DNA of 46,406 bases from Pseudofrankia saprophytica. GTDB lineage: Bacteria; Actinomycetota; Actinomycetes; Frankiales; Frankiaceae. Of this stretch, positions 16,439 to 25,461 are shown in pieces (positions within the stretch are counted from its first letter, which is position 1; each line of letters starts with the position of its first letter). Below the pieces are notes generated by a model. That model worked only from the letters and a program-made list of their open reading frames with translations, searched no databases and was not told the origin of the DNA. The DNA lies in assembly GCF_000235425.2 (NCBI RefSeq), contig NZ_KI912266.1, forward strand, positions 1,522,000 through 1,568,405. The letters are read 5' to 3'. The translations under genes were made by a program, and so were the position numbers.

Positions 16439-18155
16439 CAGCGATTCCCTCCCCGACGACGATCCCACCACCACTGGGACCGGTCGTCACCGCCTGTGTG
16501 ACGGAGGCCGCTGCGTGCGAAGAACCGCCCGAGCCGGCGAGGGAGCGGGTGATGAGCGCGGTGACAGCCACTGTGAGCAACAGCAGCACGATCAGCACCG
16601 GCAGGGTCAGCCGGCGCCGGCGCCTGCCCGCCGCGCCGGCCCGGCGGTTGGCCGCCCGGCCGCCCGCTGCCCGGCCGCCCGGCTGCCAGCCGCCCGGCTC
16701 GGCGTCCTCGGCGTCGGCCGCGGGATGCGCCGCGGCGAGCCCGGTCTCGGCGAGCTGATCGTCGGCTTCGCCCGGCGGCCAGGAGCCGCCGGCGGTCGGC
16801 TGGTAAGCCGTCGGGGACGGCTGGTAGGCGGAGTGTCCTGGCTGCTCCTGCTGGTAGCCGGCCGGCGCGGCGGCGGGCTGGTAGCCGCTGGCGCCCTGCT
16901 GATAGCCGGTCCCGCCGCGCTGGTAGCCGCCGCCCGGCTGATAGGCCGTCGCGCCCGGCTGGCCGGCGGCGGCACCCGGCTGATAACCCGTCGCACCTGG
17001 CTGGTAACCCGTCGCGCCCGGCTGGTAGGCGGTGGCCCCCGGCTGGGGTGCCCCCGCCGGGCTGGGGGTGCCTCGCCCGGTGCCACCCGCACCGGCGTAG
17101 CCGGGCCGTGCGCCAGGGTAGGCCGCTCCCGGGCCTCCGGCGGGGCCGTCGGCGACCCAGGAGGGCGCCCTGTTCCGGCCGCGCGGCGGCGGTCCGGAGG
17201 GGGCGGGGTGCCGCGCCGTCAGGTCGGGGCTCACGCCGGCGCCGGAGGCCCAGCGCGGCTCGGAGGCGAACAGCTCGCGGCGGATGCCGGCGGCGCTGCG
17301 CGCGAACGCGCCGGCCGACGACGGCCGGCGGGCCGGGTTCTTCGCCATCGCCTGCTCGACCAGCGAGCGCACCTGGTACGGCACGTCCGCCGGCAGCGGC
17401 GGCGGGGTGTCCTGCTGGTGCGCCATGACGACGACGATCGGGTTGCGGTCGTCGAACGGCCGGCGCCCGGCCAGGCACTCGTAGGCGACGACGCCCAGCG
17501 AGTACACGTCGCTGGCCGGGGTGACCGGGCGCCCGGACGCCTGCTCGGGCGAGACGTAGTACGCCGTGCCCATCATGATCCCGGTCGCGGTCAGCGGGGC
17601 CGCGTCGACGGCCCGCGCGATGCCGAAGTCGGTGACCTTGACCACGCCGTCGGGGCGGATCAGCAGGTTGCCCGGCTTGATGTCCCGGTGCACGATGTTG
17701 AGCGCGTGCGCGGCCTCCAGCGCGTCCGCCGACTGGCCGAGGACGTCGAGCATCCGCTCGGGCGAGAGCCGTTTCTCCCGGTGCAGCACCGCCGACAGCG
17801 GCTCGCCCTCGACGAGCTCCATCACCAGGTAGGCCGTCGGGTGGTCGTCGACCGTCGCCACCTCGCCGTAGTCGTAGACGGAGGCGATGCCCGGATGCGA
17901 GAGCCGGGCGGCATGGCGGGCCTCGCCGCGGAAGCGGACGAGGAAGGACTCGTCGCTGGCGTACTCCGGGCGCAGCAGCTTGACCGCGACCGGGCGGCCG
18001 AGGGTCTGGTCGACGCCCCGCCACACCTCGCCCATGCCGCCGGTGGCGATCCGGCCGTCGAGGCGGTAGCGGTTGTCGAGAACGGTGTTCGGCGGAACGG
18101 CTCCGGCGAACGGCTGGGCTGGCTGGTGGGCGGGCTGACCCGACGGGTTGTTCAT
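16431..18155 (-). CDS. pknA: Ser/Thr protein kinase PknA
   Basis: A 574-residue membrane kinase. ATG 18155 overlaps the pbpA stop as ATGA. Residues about 29-290 form the kinase domain: GRIATGGMGEVW, K59, HRDIKPGN (D158), DFG 176-178, and a Thr-containing activation loop. A long linker of degenerate YQPGATG repeats (about 390-480) follows. A basic stretch, one membrane segment (LPVLIVLLLLTVAVTALI) and only about 40 extracytoplasmic residues end the protein, without PASTA domains. PknA works with PknB to control growth, septation and cell shape. It sits between pbpA and pknB in the overlapping operon, the conserved arrangement. Confidence 0.95.
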   Translation of the reverse strand: MNNPSGQPAHQPAQPFAGAVPPNTVLDNRYRLDGRIATGGMGEVWRGVDQTLGRPVAVKLLRPEYASDESFLVRFRGEARHAARLSHPGIASVYDYGEVATVDDHPTAYLVMELVEGEPLSAVLHREKRLSPERMLDVLGQSADALEAAHALNIVHRDIKPGNLLIRPDGVVKVTDFGIARAVDAAPLTATGIMMGTAYYVSPEQASGRPVTPASDVYSLGVVAYECLAGRRPFDDRNPIVVVMAHQQDTPPPLPADVPYQVRSLVEQAMAKNPARRPSSAGAFARSAAGIRRELFASEPRWASGAGVSPDLTARHPAPSGPPPRGRNRAPSWVADGPAGGPGAAYPGARPGYAGAGGTGRGTPSPAGAPQPGATAYQPGATGYQPGATGYQPGAAAGQPGATAYQPGGGYQRGGTGYQQGASGYQPAAAPAGYQQEQPGHSAYQPSPTAYQPTAGGSWPPGEADDQLAETGLAAAHPAADAEDAEPGGWQPGGRAAGGRAANRRAGAAGRRRRRLTLPVLIVLLLLTVAVTALITRSLAGSGGSSHAAASVTQAVTTGPSGGGIVVGEGIAGV

Positions 18156-19666
18156 CCTCGAACGTCCAATGCGGTCTGCATGACCTTCTGCGCGATCGGG
18201 GCAGCGATGGCGCCGCCGGTCCCGACTTCCCCGCCGCCGTCCTCGACGACGACCGCGATGGCGATGGTGGGGTTTTCGGCTGGGGCGAAGCCAACGAACC
18301 ACGCGTGTGGCGGCTCGTTCGCCCCATGTTCGGCTGTACCGGTCTTGCCTGCGACCGACACGCCGCTGATCTGTGCTTTCCGGCCAGTGCCTGACGTGAC
18401 CACGGACTGCATCATGGTAGTCAGCTGGTCGGCCACCTGAGAGCTGATGGGCTGGCCGAGTTCCTTCGGTTTGGTTTGGGCAATCCGCTTGAGGTCTGGC
18501 CCCTGAAGCTCCTGGACGACATACGGCTTCATCATCCGCCCGTCGTTCGCGATCGCCGCGACCACCTGTGCCATCTGCAGCGGGGTGACCCGCACGTTGA
18601 ACTGGCCGATCGCGGACTGCGCGGTCTCCGGCTTGTCCAGGGAGTCCGGGAAGACGCTCTTGGCCTGCGGCAGCTCGAACCCGTCGATCGTGGTGTCGAA
18701 GCCGAACGCGTCGGCCTGCTCCCGCAGCTTGTCGCCCCCGAGGTCCATGCCGAGCTGCGCGAACGCGGTGTTGCAGGAGATCGTCAGGGCGTGGATCAGG
18801 GTGTCGGTCTGGCCGTTGCCACACCGCTCACCGCCGAAGTTCGGCAGCTCGACGGTGCTCTGCGGCAGCGGTAGCCGGTCCGGCGCCGGGATGACCGAGT
18901 CCGGGGAGTAGTTGCCGGTCGAGAGCGCCGCGGCGGAAGTGATGATCTTGAAGGTGGAGCCGGGCGGGTAGGTCTGCTGCGCGGCCCGGTTCAGCAGCGG
19001 ATCGTCGTCGTCGCCGCTGAGGGTGTTGTACTGCTGCTGGACGGCGTTCACATCGTGGCCGGCGAGCGAGTTCGGGTCGTACGTCGGCGCCGTCACCATG
19101 GCGAGGACCGCGCCGGTGCGCGGGTCGATCGCGACCACCGCGCCCTTGCGGCCCGCAAGCGCCTGCGAGGCGGCCTGCTGGATCGCCGGGTCGATCGTGG
19201 TGATCACCGAACCGCCCTTGCGGTCCGAGCCGGAGAACAACGAGCTCACCCGGCTGGCCAGCAGCCGGTCGTCGTCACCGCTGAGGAAAAGGTTCTCCGA
19301 CTGCTCCAGGCCGGTCGCACTGTAGAGCGTGTAGTAGCCGGTCAGCGGCGCGTAGAGCGAGCCGTCCGCGTACTGACGCAGGTACTTGAACTCGTCGTCC
19401 ACGGGCTTGGACGACGCGATCGTGGTGGAGCCGGCGAGGATCATCCCGCGCTGGCGGTCCAGGCGGGCGGCGATCTCACGGCTGTTCGTCGGCTCCTGCT
19501 TGAGACTGTGCTGCTCGCCGACCTGTACCCAGTTCGCGTTGACGAGCAGGCCGGCGAACAGCGCGCCGCAGACCAGCATGACCCGTCGGATCGGCCGGTT
19601 CATGTGGGCGGCGCGCTGGTCCGGGCCGGACCGCCGGGCGTCGCCCGGACTACTCGGCTGGCTCAT
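18152..19666 (-). CDS. pbpA: Class B penicillin-binding protein (PbpA)
   Basis: A 504-residue peptidoglycan transpeptidase. ATG 19666 is chosen for its AGGAGA site 5 nt upstream; it overlaps the rodA end by 17 bp. ATG 19603 (MNRPIRR) is an alternative without a ribosome-binding site. One N-terminal membrane anchor (VMLVCGALFAGLLVNANW) is followed by the dimerisation domain (NSREIAARLDRQRGMIL). The transpeptidase domain has S237TFK240, S297CN299 and K441TG443. It cross-links peptidoglycan outside the membrane, in partnership with the SEDS protein encoded directly upstream. Confidence 0.96.
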   Translation of the reverse strand: MSQPSSPGDARRSGPDQRAAHMNRPIRRVMLVCGALFAGLLVNANWVQVGEQHSLKQEPTNSREIAARLDRQRGMILAGSTTIASSKPVDDEFKYLRQYADGSLYAPLTGYYTLYSATGLEQSENLFLSGDDDRLLASRVSSLFSGSDRKGGSVITTIDPAIQQAASQALAGRKGAVVAIDPRTGAVLAMVTAPTYDPNSLAGHDVNAVQQQYNTLSGDDDDPLLNRAAQQTYPPGSTFKIITSAAALSTGNYSPDSVIPAPDRLPLPQSTVELPNFGGERCGNGQTDTLIHALTISCNTAFAQLGMDLGGDKLREQADAFGFDTTIDGFELPQAKSVFPDSLDKPETAQSAIGQFNVRVTPLQMAQVVAAIANDGRMMKPYVVQELQGPDLKRIAQTKPKELGQPISSQVADQLTTMMQSVVTSGTGRKAQISGVSVAGKTGTAEHGANEPPHAWFVGFAPAENPTIAIAVVVEDGGGEVGTGGAIAAPIAQKVMQTALDVRG

Positions 19667-21335
19667 GGGTCTCCTGGGTCTCCGGAACCTCCTGGATCGC
19701 TTGGACCTCCTGGACGTCGACCCTGCGGACGATCTCGGTCTGCACGTTCGCGATCTGGTCGGGCTCGACCTCCAGGACGTCCTGCGCCTCCGCCTGGCGG
19801 CGGCGGACCGTATCGCTGATCCGCAGCAGCAGGGCGATGATCGCTGCGTTCGCGACCAGGGACGACCCACCGTAGGAGACGAAGGGCAGCGTCACACCGG
19901 TCAGCGGGATCAGCCGCATCACGCCACCGACCTGCACGAAGACCTGGATGCCCAGCGTCGCGGCCAGCGCGGTGGCGAGCAGCTTCCCGAACGGGTCCGG
20001 GGTGGTCAGCGCGATCCGCATCCCGCGCACGACGATCAGCAGGTACATCACCAGGATCGCCATGACCCCGGTGAGCCCCAGCTCCTCGCCGAGGCTGGCC
20101 ATGATGAAGTCGGTGTTCGCGAACGGCACCTTGTTCGGATGGCCCCGGCCGAGGCCGGTACCGGTGATCCCGCCCGCGGCGAAGCCGTAGAGGCCCTGGA
20201 CCAGCTGGTAGGACTTGTTGCTCGGGTTCGTCCCGTCGAACGCGTGCAGCCAGATGTCCACCCGCACCTGCACATGGCTGAACAGGTGGTAGGCGGCGAG
20301 GGCCGCGGCGATGAACAGGCTGAGGCCCACGACGACGAACCGGGCCCGCTCGCTGGCCACGTAGAGGACGACCAGGAACATCCCGAAGAACAGCAGCGAT
20401 GAACCCAGGTCACGCTCGATGACCAGGACGCCGAGCCCGGCGACCCAGGTGAGGATCGCCGGCACGTAGAAGCGCGGCCCCTTCGACCACACCCGGCTGA
20501 TGACGCCGGTGTATGTGCCGCTCGAGTCACTGACGCCGGCCGGCGCCGCCTGCTCGCCCGGTCCGTGTGCCCCCGGCCGCAGCCGCCTGATCGCGCCGGT
20601 GAGGGCGGCGGCGGCGTTGCCGGCCGAGCGCCTGCGCGCCTTCGTCACCACGTGCGCCGACATCAGCGCGCCGAAGGTCCGCAGGTAGCCGGCGAAGAAG
20701 ATGGCCAGCAGGATCTTCGAGATCTCGCTCGGCTGGAAGGAGAACGGGCCGACCTGCAGCCACAGCCTGGCCCCGTTGATCGTCGCACCGATGCCAGGCA
20801 GCACCGGCAGCAGCAGGAACACCAGGCCGGCCAGGCCCGCGGTGAAGGTGTAGCGGGCGAGCGTGCTGTGGTTGCGCACCAGCGCCAGCACCACCACGAA
20901 CACGATGGCCGTCAGCGCGGTCCAGATGACCTGGGTGTGCGCCGCGCTGGGGGGGATGGCGCGTCCGGCCTGCTTCGCGGCGTCGGACCTGGCCAGGTCC
21001 AGCCGGTAGATCATGACGAGGCCGAGCCCGTTGAGCGCCGCGCACAGCGGCATCAGCAGCGGATCGGCGGCCGGCGCGAACCGGCGCATCGCCAGGTGGA
21101 CAAAGCCCCACAAGACGTAGAACCCGAGCGCGTACGTGGCGATGTGGTAGGTCAGATGGCCGTCATGCGCCAGCGTCAGCGCGGAGAGCGCCGCGGTCGT
21201 CAGAATGCCCGCGGCCACCAGCAGAACCAGCTCGCTCCGCCGGTAAGGGGGTAGCTCTACCCCCTGTGGCGACGGGACGCGGGCGAAGGCTGCCGTGAGG
21301 TTCGCGGACCATTGCCGGCGAGGCGGCAAACTCAT
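19650..21335 (-). CDS. rodA: SEDS-family peptidoglycan glycosyltransferase RodA/FtsW
   Basis: A 561-residue polytopic protein starting at ATG 21335, which overlaps the pstP stop as ATGA. About 12 hydrophobic segments are visible. Conserved SEDS segments include NGARLWLQVGPFSFQPSEISKILLAIFFAGYL, ERDLGSSLLFFGMFLVVLYVA, and FIMASLGEELGLTGVMAILVMYLLIVVRGM, then GVMRLIPLTGVTLPFVSYGGSSL. SEDS proteins polymerise lipid II into glycan strands. A loop at about residues 235-275 is Arg/Ala/Gly-rich and longer than usual. The C-terminal tail is cytoplasmic and acidic (VQEVQAIQEVPETQETHEP). The gene lies between the phosphatase and its cognate transpeptidase. Confidence 0.95.
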   Translation of the reverse strand: MSLPPRRQWSANLTAAFARVPSPQGVELPPYRRSELVLLVAAGILTTAALSALTLAHDGHLTYHIATYALGFYVLWGFVHLAMRRFAPAADPLLMPLCAALNGLGLVMIYRLDLARSDAAKQAGRAIPPSAAHTQVIWTALTAIVFVVVLALVRNHSTLARYTFTAGLAGLVFLLLPVLPGIGATINGARLWLQVGPFSFQPSEISKILLAIFFAGYLRTFGALMSAHVVTKARRRSAGNAAAALTGAIRRLRPGAHGPGEQAAPAGVSDSSGTYTGVISRVWSKGPRFYVPAILTWVAGLGVLVIERDLGSSLLFFGMFLVVLYVASERARFVVVGLSLFIAAALAAYHLFSHVQVRVDIWLHAFDGTNPSNKSYQLVQGLYGFAAGGITGTGLGRGHPNKVPFANTDFIMASLGEELGLTGVMAILVMYLLIVVRGMRIALTTPDPFGKLLATALAATLGIQVFVQVGGVMRLIPLTGVTLPFVSYGGSSLVANAAIIALLLRISDTVRRRQAEAQDVLEVEPDQIANVQTEIVRRVDVQEVQAIQEVPETQETHEPAE

Positions 21336-22702
21336 CGGGACGAAGCGGACGCGTTCAGGCAGTTGACGGGGTCGGCGGCGCACGCGGACGCGGTGGCCGC
21401 CGCCGCGTTCGGGTCCACGACGCCCGGACCTGTCACCGACGCGCTCGGTGTCGGGGTCGGGGACGCCGACGAGTTCGGTTCCTTGGTGTCGGTGCTCGGG
21501 TTCTTCGGCAGGTCACGGACCTTGGCCTCTGCGTCGGCGAGGCTGTCCACGCGCACACCGGACTGCACGGCGCTGCGTTGCGGCTCCGCGATCTCGGAGA
21601 TCGGGCCGAAGGTGGTCTTGACGTTGGCTAGCGCGCCGAGGCTCGGGACGCCCTGAAAGATCGCGACCTTGCCCTCGTGGACGCCGACGTAGTACTGGTC
21701 GCGCATCCACGCCAGGCCCGCCACGGCGGTGACGACCAGCAGCACGACGACCGTCGCGCCGATGACGATGAGGCGCCGCTTGCCGCGGCCCCGCCCGGTC
21801 CCTTCGGCGAAGTCCTCGGCCGACAGGCCGCCGCGCTGGGCGCCTCGCCCGATCCGCGCGGCCTTGGCGGCCGCGGAGTCGGTGTCCGGGTTACGGGGGT
21901 TCGGGCCGACCCGCGCGGCGGTCGCGCCGGGGACCGTGCCCTTCTCGGCGGCGGCGCCGGCGACCAGCGCGCCCTCGATCGGCTCGTCGTCGTCGACGAC
22001 GTCCGCGACGACGACCGTGATGTTGTCCGGACCGCCGCCCTTCAGCGCCAGCTCGACCAGACGGTCCACGGCGTCCCGCGGGGTCGTCCCGAGCAGGGCC
22101 TCGAGGATCGTCTCGCCGCTGACGACGCCGGACAGGCCGTCGCTGCACAGCAGATAGCGGTCACCGACCCGGATCTGGCGCACCGTGAGGTCCGGTTCGA
22201 CCTCCCGGCCGTCGAGCGCGCGCATGAGCAGCGAACGCTGCGGATGGGTGTTCGCCTGCTCCGGGGTTATCCGGCCCTGGTCGACGAGGTCCTGTACCAG
22301 CGTGTGGTCATGGGTGACCTGGCTCAGTACCTCGTCGCGCAGGAGGTAGCAGCGCGAGTCGCCGACATGCAGCACGCCGAGCTGGTCGCCGGAGGCGAGC
22401 AGCGCGGTGACCGTGGTGCCCATCCCGTCGAGCGTCCCGTCCCGGGCGGACATCGCGCGCAGCTGCGCGTTCGCGTCGTGCATGGCGGCGACGAGGGCCT
22501 CGAGGAGGTCGTCGGCGTCGATCTCGGTATCCAGGTCGGCGAGCGCCGACACGACCGTCGAGCTCGCCACCTCACCGGCGGCGTGACCACCCATGCCGTC
22601 GGCGACGGCAAGCAGGTAGGGACCGGCGTAGGCCGAGTCCTCGTTTCCCTCTCGGACGTGGCCGACGTCCGAGCGGATCGCGTAGTGAAGCCGAAGGCTC
22701 AC
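21332..22702 (-). CDS. pstP: Ser/Thr protein phosphatase PstP (PP2C family)
   Basis: A 456-residue protein starting at GTG 22702, which overlaps the fhaB stop as GTGA. The catalytic PP2C domain covers about 1-240: SDVGHVREGNEDS, D35GMGGH (metal-binding aspartate), GTTVTALL, HVGDSRCYLL, CSDGLSG, and GGPDNITVVV. A linker of about 60 residues, one membrane segment (LIVIGATVVVLLVVTAVAGLAW) and an extracytoplasmic domain ending in a Ser/Thr/Pro-rich tail follow. It reverses phosphorylation by PknA and PknB, the natural partners in this operon. Confidence 0.96.
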   Translation of the reverse strand: MSLRLHYAIRSDVGHVREGNEDSAYAGPYLLAVADGMGGHAAGEVASSTVVSALADLDTEIDADDLLEALVAAMHDANAQLRAMSARDGTLDGMGTTVTALLASGDQLGVLHVGDSRCYLLRDEVLSQVTHDHTLVQDLVDQGRITPEQANTHPQRSLLMRALDGREVEPDLTVRQIRVGDRYLLCSDGLSGVVSGETILEALLGTTPRDAVDRLVELALKGGGPDNITVVVADVVDDDEPIEGALVAGAAAEKGTVPGATAARVGPNPRNPDTDSAAAKAARIGRGAQRGGLSAEDFAEGTGRGRGKRRLIVIGATVVVLLVVTAVAGLAWMRDQYYVGVHEGKVAIFQGVPSLGALANVKTTFGPISEIAEPQRSAVQSGVRVDSLADAEAKVRDLPKNPSTDTKEPNSSASPTPTPSASVTGPGVVDPNAAAATASACAADPVNCLNASASSR

Positions 22703-23250
22703 CGGCGGAACTCCAGGACCGTCTTGCCGATCCTGACCGGCGCGCCGAGGGATACCGGCATGGGCGTGGTCACTTTCGTGTGTTCGAGAAACGTTCCATT
22801 GGTCGAGTTGAGATCTTCGACGAACCATCGGCCGTCGTGATGGACGAGTCTCGCATGTCGACCGGACGCGAAGTCATCGTCGAGAACCAGCGTCGAGTCT
22901 GGCGCGCGTCCGATGGTGATCGGTTCGCCGGTTAGTGGGATCACGGTGCCCGCGAGGGGACCCTTTGTGACCACAAGCTTGCTTGGCGGGTATGCATTGG
23001 GCGCGTTCAGTGGTGGCGGGACCTGGACGCCCCCCCGTGGCTGAGCCGGCCGCGGCCTCGCCGGCCCTCGCGGGGCGGGGCCGCGACCGCCCGCTCCGTC
23101 GAGAGCGCCACGACGCGCCTGTCGGCGCGTCGGGCCGAGCAGGTCCGCCCGCACCGCGCGGACCGCCAGCAGGACGAACGCCCAGAGCAACGTCAGGTAA
23201 CCGATTTTCACCAGCAGCAGGACGAGCTCGTTCGGCTGGGATGGATCCAT
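22699..23250 (-). CDS. fhaB: FHA-domain protein FhaB (FipA)
   Basis: 183 residues from ATG 23250, 6 bp after the fhaA stop. An N-terminal membrane segment (LVLLLVKIGYLTLLWAFVLLAVRAV) is followed by a short Arg/Pro linker and a C-terminal FHA domain: ITIGRAPDSTLVLDDDFASGRHARL and VEDLNSTNGTFLE carry the phosphothreonine-binding Arg, Ser, His and Asn. It recruits phosphorylated kinases or divisome proteins at the membrane. The length and layout match mycobacterial FhaB. Confidence 0.95.
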   Translation of the reverse strand: MDPSQPNELVLLLVKIGYLTLLWAFVLLAVRAVRADLLGPTRRQARRGALDGAGGRGPAPRGPARPRPAQPRGGVQVPPPLNAPNAYPPSKLVVTKGPLAGTVIPLTGEPITIGRAPDSTLVLDDDFASGRHARLVHHDGRWFVEDLNSTNGTFLEHTKVTTPMPVSLGAPVRIGKTVLEFRR

Positions 23251-23256
23251 CAGGCT

Positions 23257-24879
23257 TTACCAGCTCCGGTCGCTCGGAGGGGGTGGGCCCGGCCGACGTC
23301 GGTGGTCGTCGGGCCGAGGACGAGCAGGGGTCCGGCCGGGTAGTTCGGTCTCGGCATCGTAGATCTCGTTCTGAGCACGGTCGTCACGGCCACCGCGGCC
23401 GGGCCCCACCCGTTCGGCCGGAGGACCGTCGAAGCCGTTCGCTCCCCGCGGCGTACCTCGACGTTCAGCACCGGGACGGTCCGTACCTGGACGTTCAGCA
23501 CCGGGACGTTCAGTGCTGGACCGGTCAGAACCATAGCGTTCGGATCCATAGCGTCCACGGGGGCGTCCGTCGGCACGGCGACCGGGGCCATATTCGTCCT
23601 CCCCGTCAGGGTACAGATCGGTGTCGACGCCCTGTCGGGAGCGGACATTTCGGGCATCGTGTCCGTCACGCGGGTCCCGGCCGCCGCCGTCCCGATACGG
23701 CTCGTTACGTGGGTTTGACGGGACTCTGTCGGCCTCCTCGCGATAGCGCTCGCCTCGGGGCGGACCGGAGCGGTCGACGAATGAGTCTGGCCGCCCTGGC
23801 CGCACTGGCCGTTCCGGCCGGGCCGCCGGGGGCGGTGGTACCGGCGGCGGCGCGTCCCGATACGGCTCGCCGCGGGGGTTGGAACGGTCGCGAGGCTGGT
23901 CGCCGCGCGGGTGGGGACGTTCCCGGTCCGCGTACGGGTCCGGTCGGCCAGGTGGCGGCGGTATGTCCCGGACGGGCTCGGGGCGGGGGGTAACGCGGTC
24001 CGCATAGGGCTCGGGGCGGGGGGTGACATGGTCCGCGTAGGGCGGCGGCTCGGGGCGCCGATCGCGATCCCGTTCACGGGGGCGATAAGGCTCCTGGCCA
24101 CCGGGGCGGCGAGAATGCTCCGGTGGCGGCGGCGTCGACGTCCGAGCGGGCCGCGCGTCCTCGCGCACGAACGTGATCAGCGCGTTGCCGAGCTCGATGA
24201 GATCCCCGTTGACCAGCTTCACCTGCGTCGCCGGCCGACCGTTCACGATGCTGCCGTTCGTCGAACCGGCATCGACATAGAGAAAATTGCCGTCCGGCAT
24301 GCGCCGGATCTCGCCATGCTGGCGCGACACCCCGGTGTCCGTAAGCCGGATGTCGCATTCCACGCTGCGGCCGATCAGCGTCGACTCGCCTGTCAGCGAG
24401 TACTCCCGCTCCGCCCCAGGTGGCGCGTCCTTGCTCGTGATCATCAGGTGGGGGGTGCCTGGCGTCGCGCGCGGCGCCGCGCCGCGCGGGCCGGCGACAA
24501 CTCCCGGATCGGCCGAGGCCACGCTGCTGCGGATCCGGAACACACCGACGTCGAGGTCCTGCGCCTCCGACAGCTTCACGCTGACCGGCCCGACGAACGT
24601 GTACCGCTGCTCCGCCGCGTGCTCCCGGACCATCTCCGCCAGCTCGTCGCACAGCGCCCGGGCATAGGGCGCGAGCCGCGCATAGTCCCCGTTCGCCAGC
24701 TCCACCGCGAACTGGTTCGGCACCAGCACCCGGTTCGAGCTGATCGCCCGCCGGTCGTCGGTCTCCCGCGCCAGGGCGCCCGCGATCTCGACCGGTTCCA
24801 CGCCGCCCTTGAAGACCTTCGCGAACGCGCCCTCCACGAGGCCGCCCAGGCGGCGTTCGAAGCGTTGCAGCACGCCCAT
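23257..24879 (-). CDS. fhaA: FHA-domain protein FhaA with an unusual domain order
   Basis: 540 residues. ATG 24879 has GGGAGG 6 nt upstream. The N-terminal FhaA_N (DUF3662) domain spans about 1-120 (MGVLQRFERRLGGLVEGAFAKVFKGGVEPVEIAGAL). The FHA domain follows almost directly at about 150-240: STLIGRSVECDIRLTDTGVSRQHGEI and VDAGSTNGSIVNGR. A disordered tail of about 300 residues, rich in Arg/Pro/Asp/Tyr with repeats such as TPRPEPYADRV and ERPGAERPGTDR, ends the protein. In mycobacterial FhaA the disordered segment lies between the two domains and FHA is C-terminal, so the order here differs. The protein reads kinase phospho-signals during peptidoglycan synthesis. It is the first gene of the operon. 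Confidence 0.93.
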   Translation of the reverse strand: MGVLQRFERRLGGLVEGAFAKVFKGGVEPVEIAGALARETDDRRAISSNRVLVPNQFAVELANGDYARLAPYARALCDELAEMVREHAAEQRYTFVGPVSVKLSEAQDLDVGVFRIRSSVASADPGVVAGPRGAAPRATPGTPHLMITSKDAPPGAEREYSLTGESTLIGRSVECDIRLTDTGVSRQHGEIRRMPDGNFLYVDAGSTNGSIVNGRPATQVKLVNGDLIELGNALITFVREDARPARTSTPPPPEHSRRPGGQEPYRPRERDRDRRPEPPPYADHVTPRPEPYADRVTPRPEPVRDIPPPPGRPDPYADRERPHPRGDQPRDRSNPRGEPYRDAPPPVPPPPAARPERPVRPGRPDSFVDRSGPPRGERYREEADRVPSNPRNEPYRDGGGRDPRDGHDARNVRSRQGVDTDLYPDGEDEYGPGRRADGRPRGRYGSERYGSDRSSTERPGAERPGTDRPGAERRGTPRGANGFDGPPAERVGPGRGGRDDRAQNEIYDAETELPGRTPARPRPDDHRRRPGPPPPSDRSW

Positions 24880-25010
24880 GCCCGACCTCCCTTCGCCCGG
24901 TCTGTGGATCGTATGACGAGGACGCGCGCCGCCCCCGTCATCGGGCGCCGGCAGCGCCCGGCGGGACTGGTTACGAGTCAGTGTGTATGGCGGGACCAGC
25001 CGGGGTCGGC

Positions 25011-25061
25011 GGCGGGGGACGCTGGTTGGCGGGGGACGCTGGTTGGCAGGGGACGCTATCT
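25011..25061. repeat. Three 17-bp tandem repeats upstream of fhaA
   Basis: Two identical 17-bp units (GGCGGGGGACGCTGGTT, 25011-25027 and 25028-25044) and a diverged third (25045-25061) lie about 130-180 bp upstream of the fhaA start, in the likely promoter region of the operon. They could be regulator sites or simple repeats. Confidence 0.6.
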
Positions 25062-25334
25062 GACAGGGCGCTGGCCGCCACCGTCTTCGGGTGCTTCGCG
25101 TAGGTCGTCTTACCGATACCCCGTCAAGCCCGATGTCATAGGTCCACCCCGGGCCGGATCGCGCGCCCGTCCGCCCGTCCACCGGCCCGGCCGGAGACCA
25201 GCCGCGCGCCGCCATACCGCCTGACCCGCAACCAGTCCCGCCGTGCACCGCCGATGTCCGATGGCGAGGCCGCCCCGCGTCACCGCCCCACGCGGACGTG
25301 GTACGGTAGCTCCGGTCACGAGATAAGACCACTC

Positions 25335-25417
25335 GGGCGAGTGGCGGAATGGCAGACGCGCACGGTTCAGGTCCGTGTGTCCGAAAGGACGTGGGGGTTC
25401 AACTCCCCCCTCGCCCA
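25335..25417 (+). tRNA. tRNA-Leu (CAG)
   Basis: An 83-nt cloverleaf. The acceptor stem GGGCGAG (25335-25341) pairs with CTCGCCC (25410-25416), with discriminator A at 25417. The anticodon stem-loop CACGG-TTCAGGT-CCGTG gives anticodon CAG. A long class II variable arm (GTCCGAAAGGAC) and a T-arm GGGGG-TTCAACT-CCCCC follow. CCA is not encoded. A tRNA-Leu next to fhaA is also found in mycobacteria. Confidence 0.97.
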
Positions 25418-25439
25418 CGCGATCGGCTCAATCTTGTTC

Positions 25440-25461
25440 GTAAATCCCTTTCGGGATTTAC
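25440..25461 (+). terminator. Terminator hairpin after tRNA-Leu
   Basis: A perfect 9-bp stem (25440-25448 with 25453-25461) has a 4-nt TTTC loop, 22 bp beyond the tRNA 3' end. It is notably AT-rich for this genome. Confidence 0.75.

Noticed and set aside
16365-18440. A long plus-strand open frame opposite pknA
   Set aside because: It is antisense to a clearly conserved kinase, Arg/Gly/Ala-biased and without a recognisable domain; an artefact of third-position GC.
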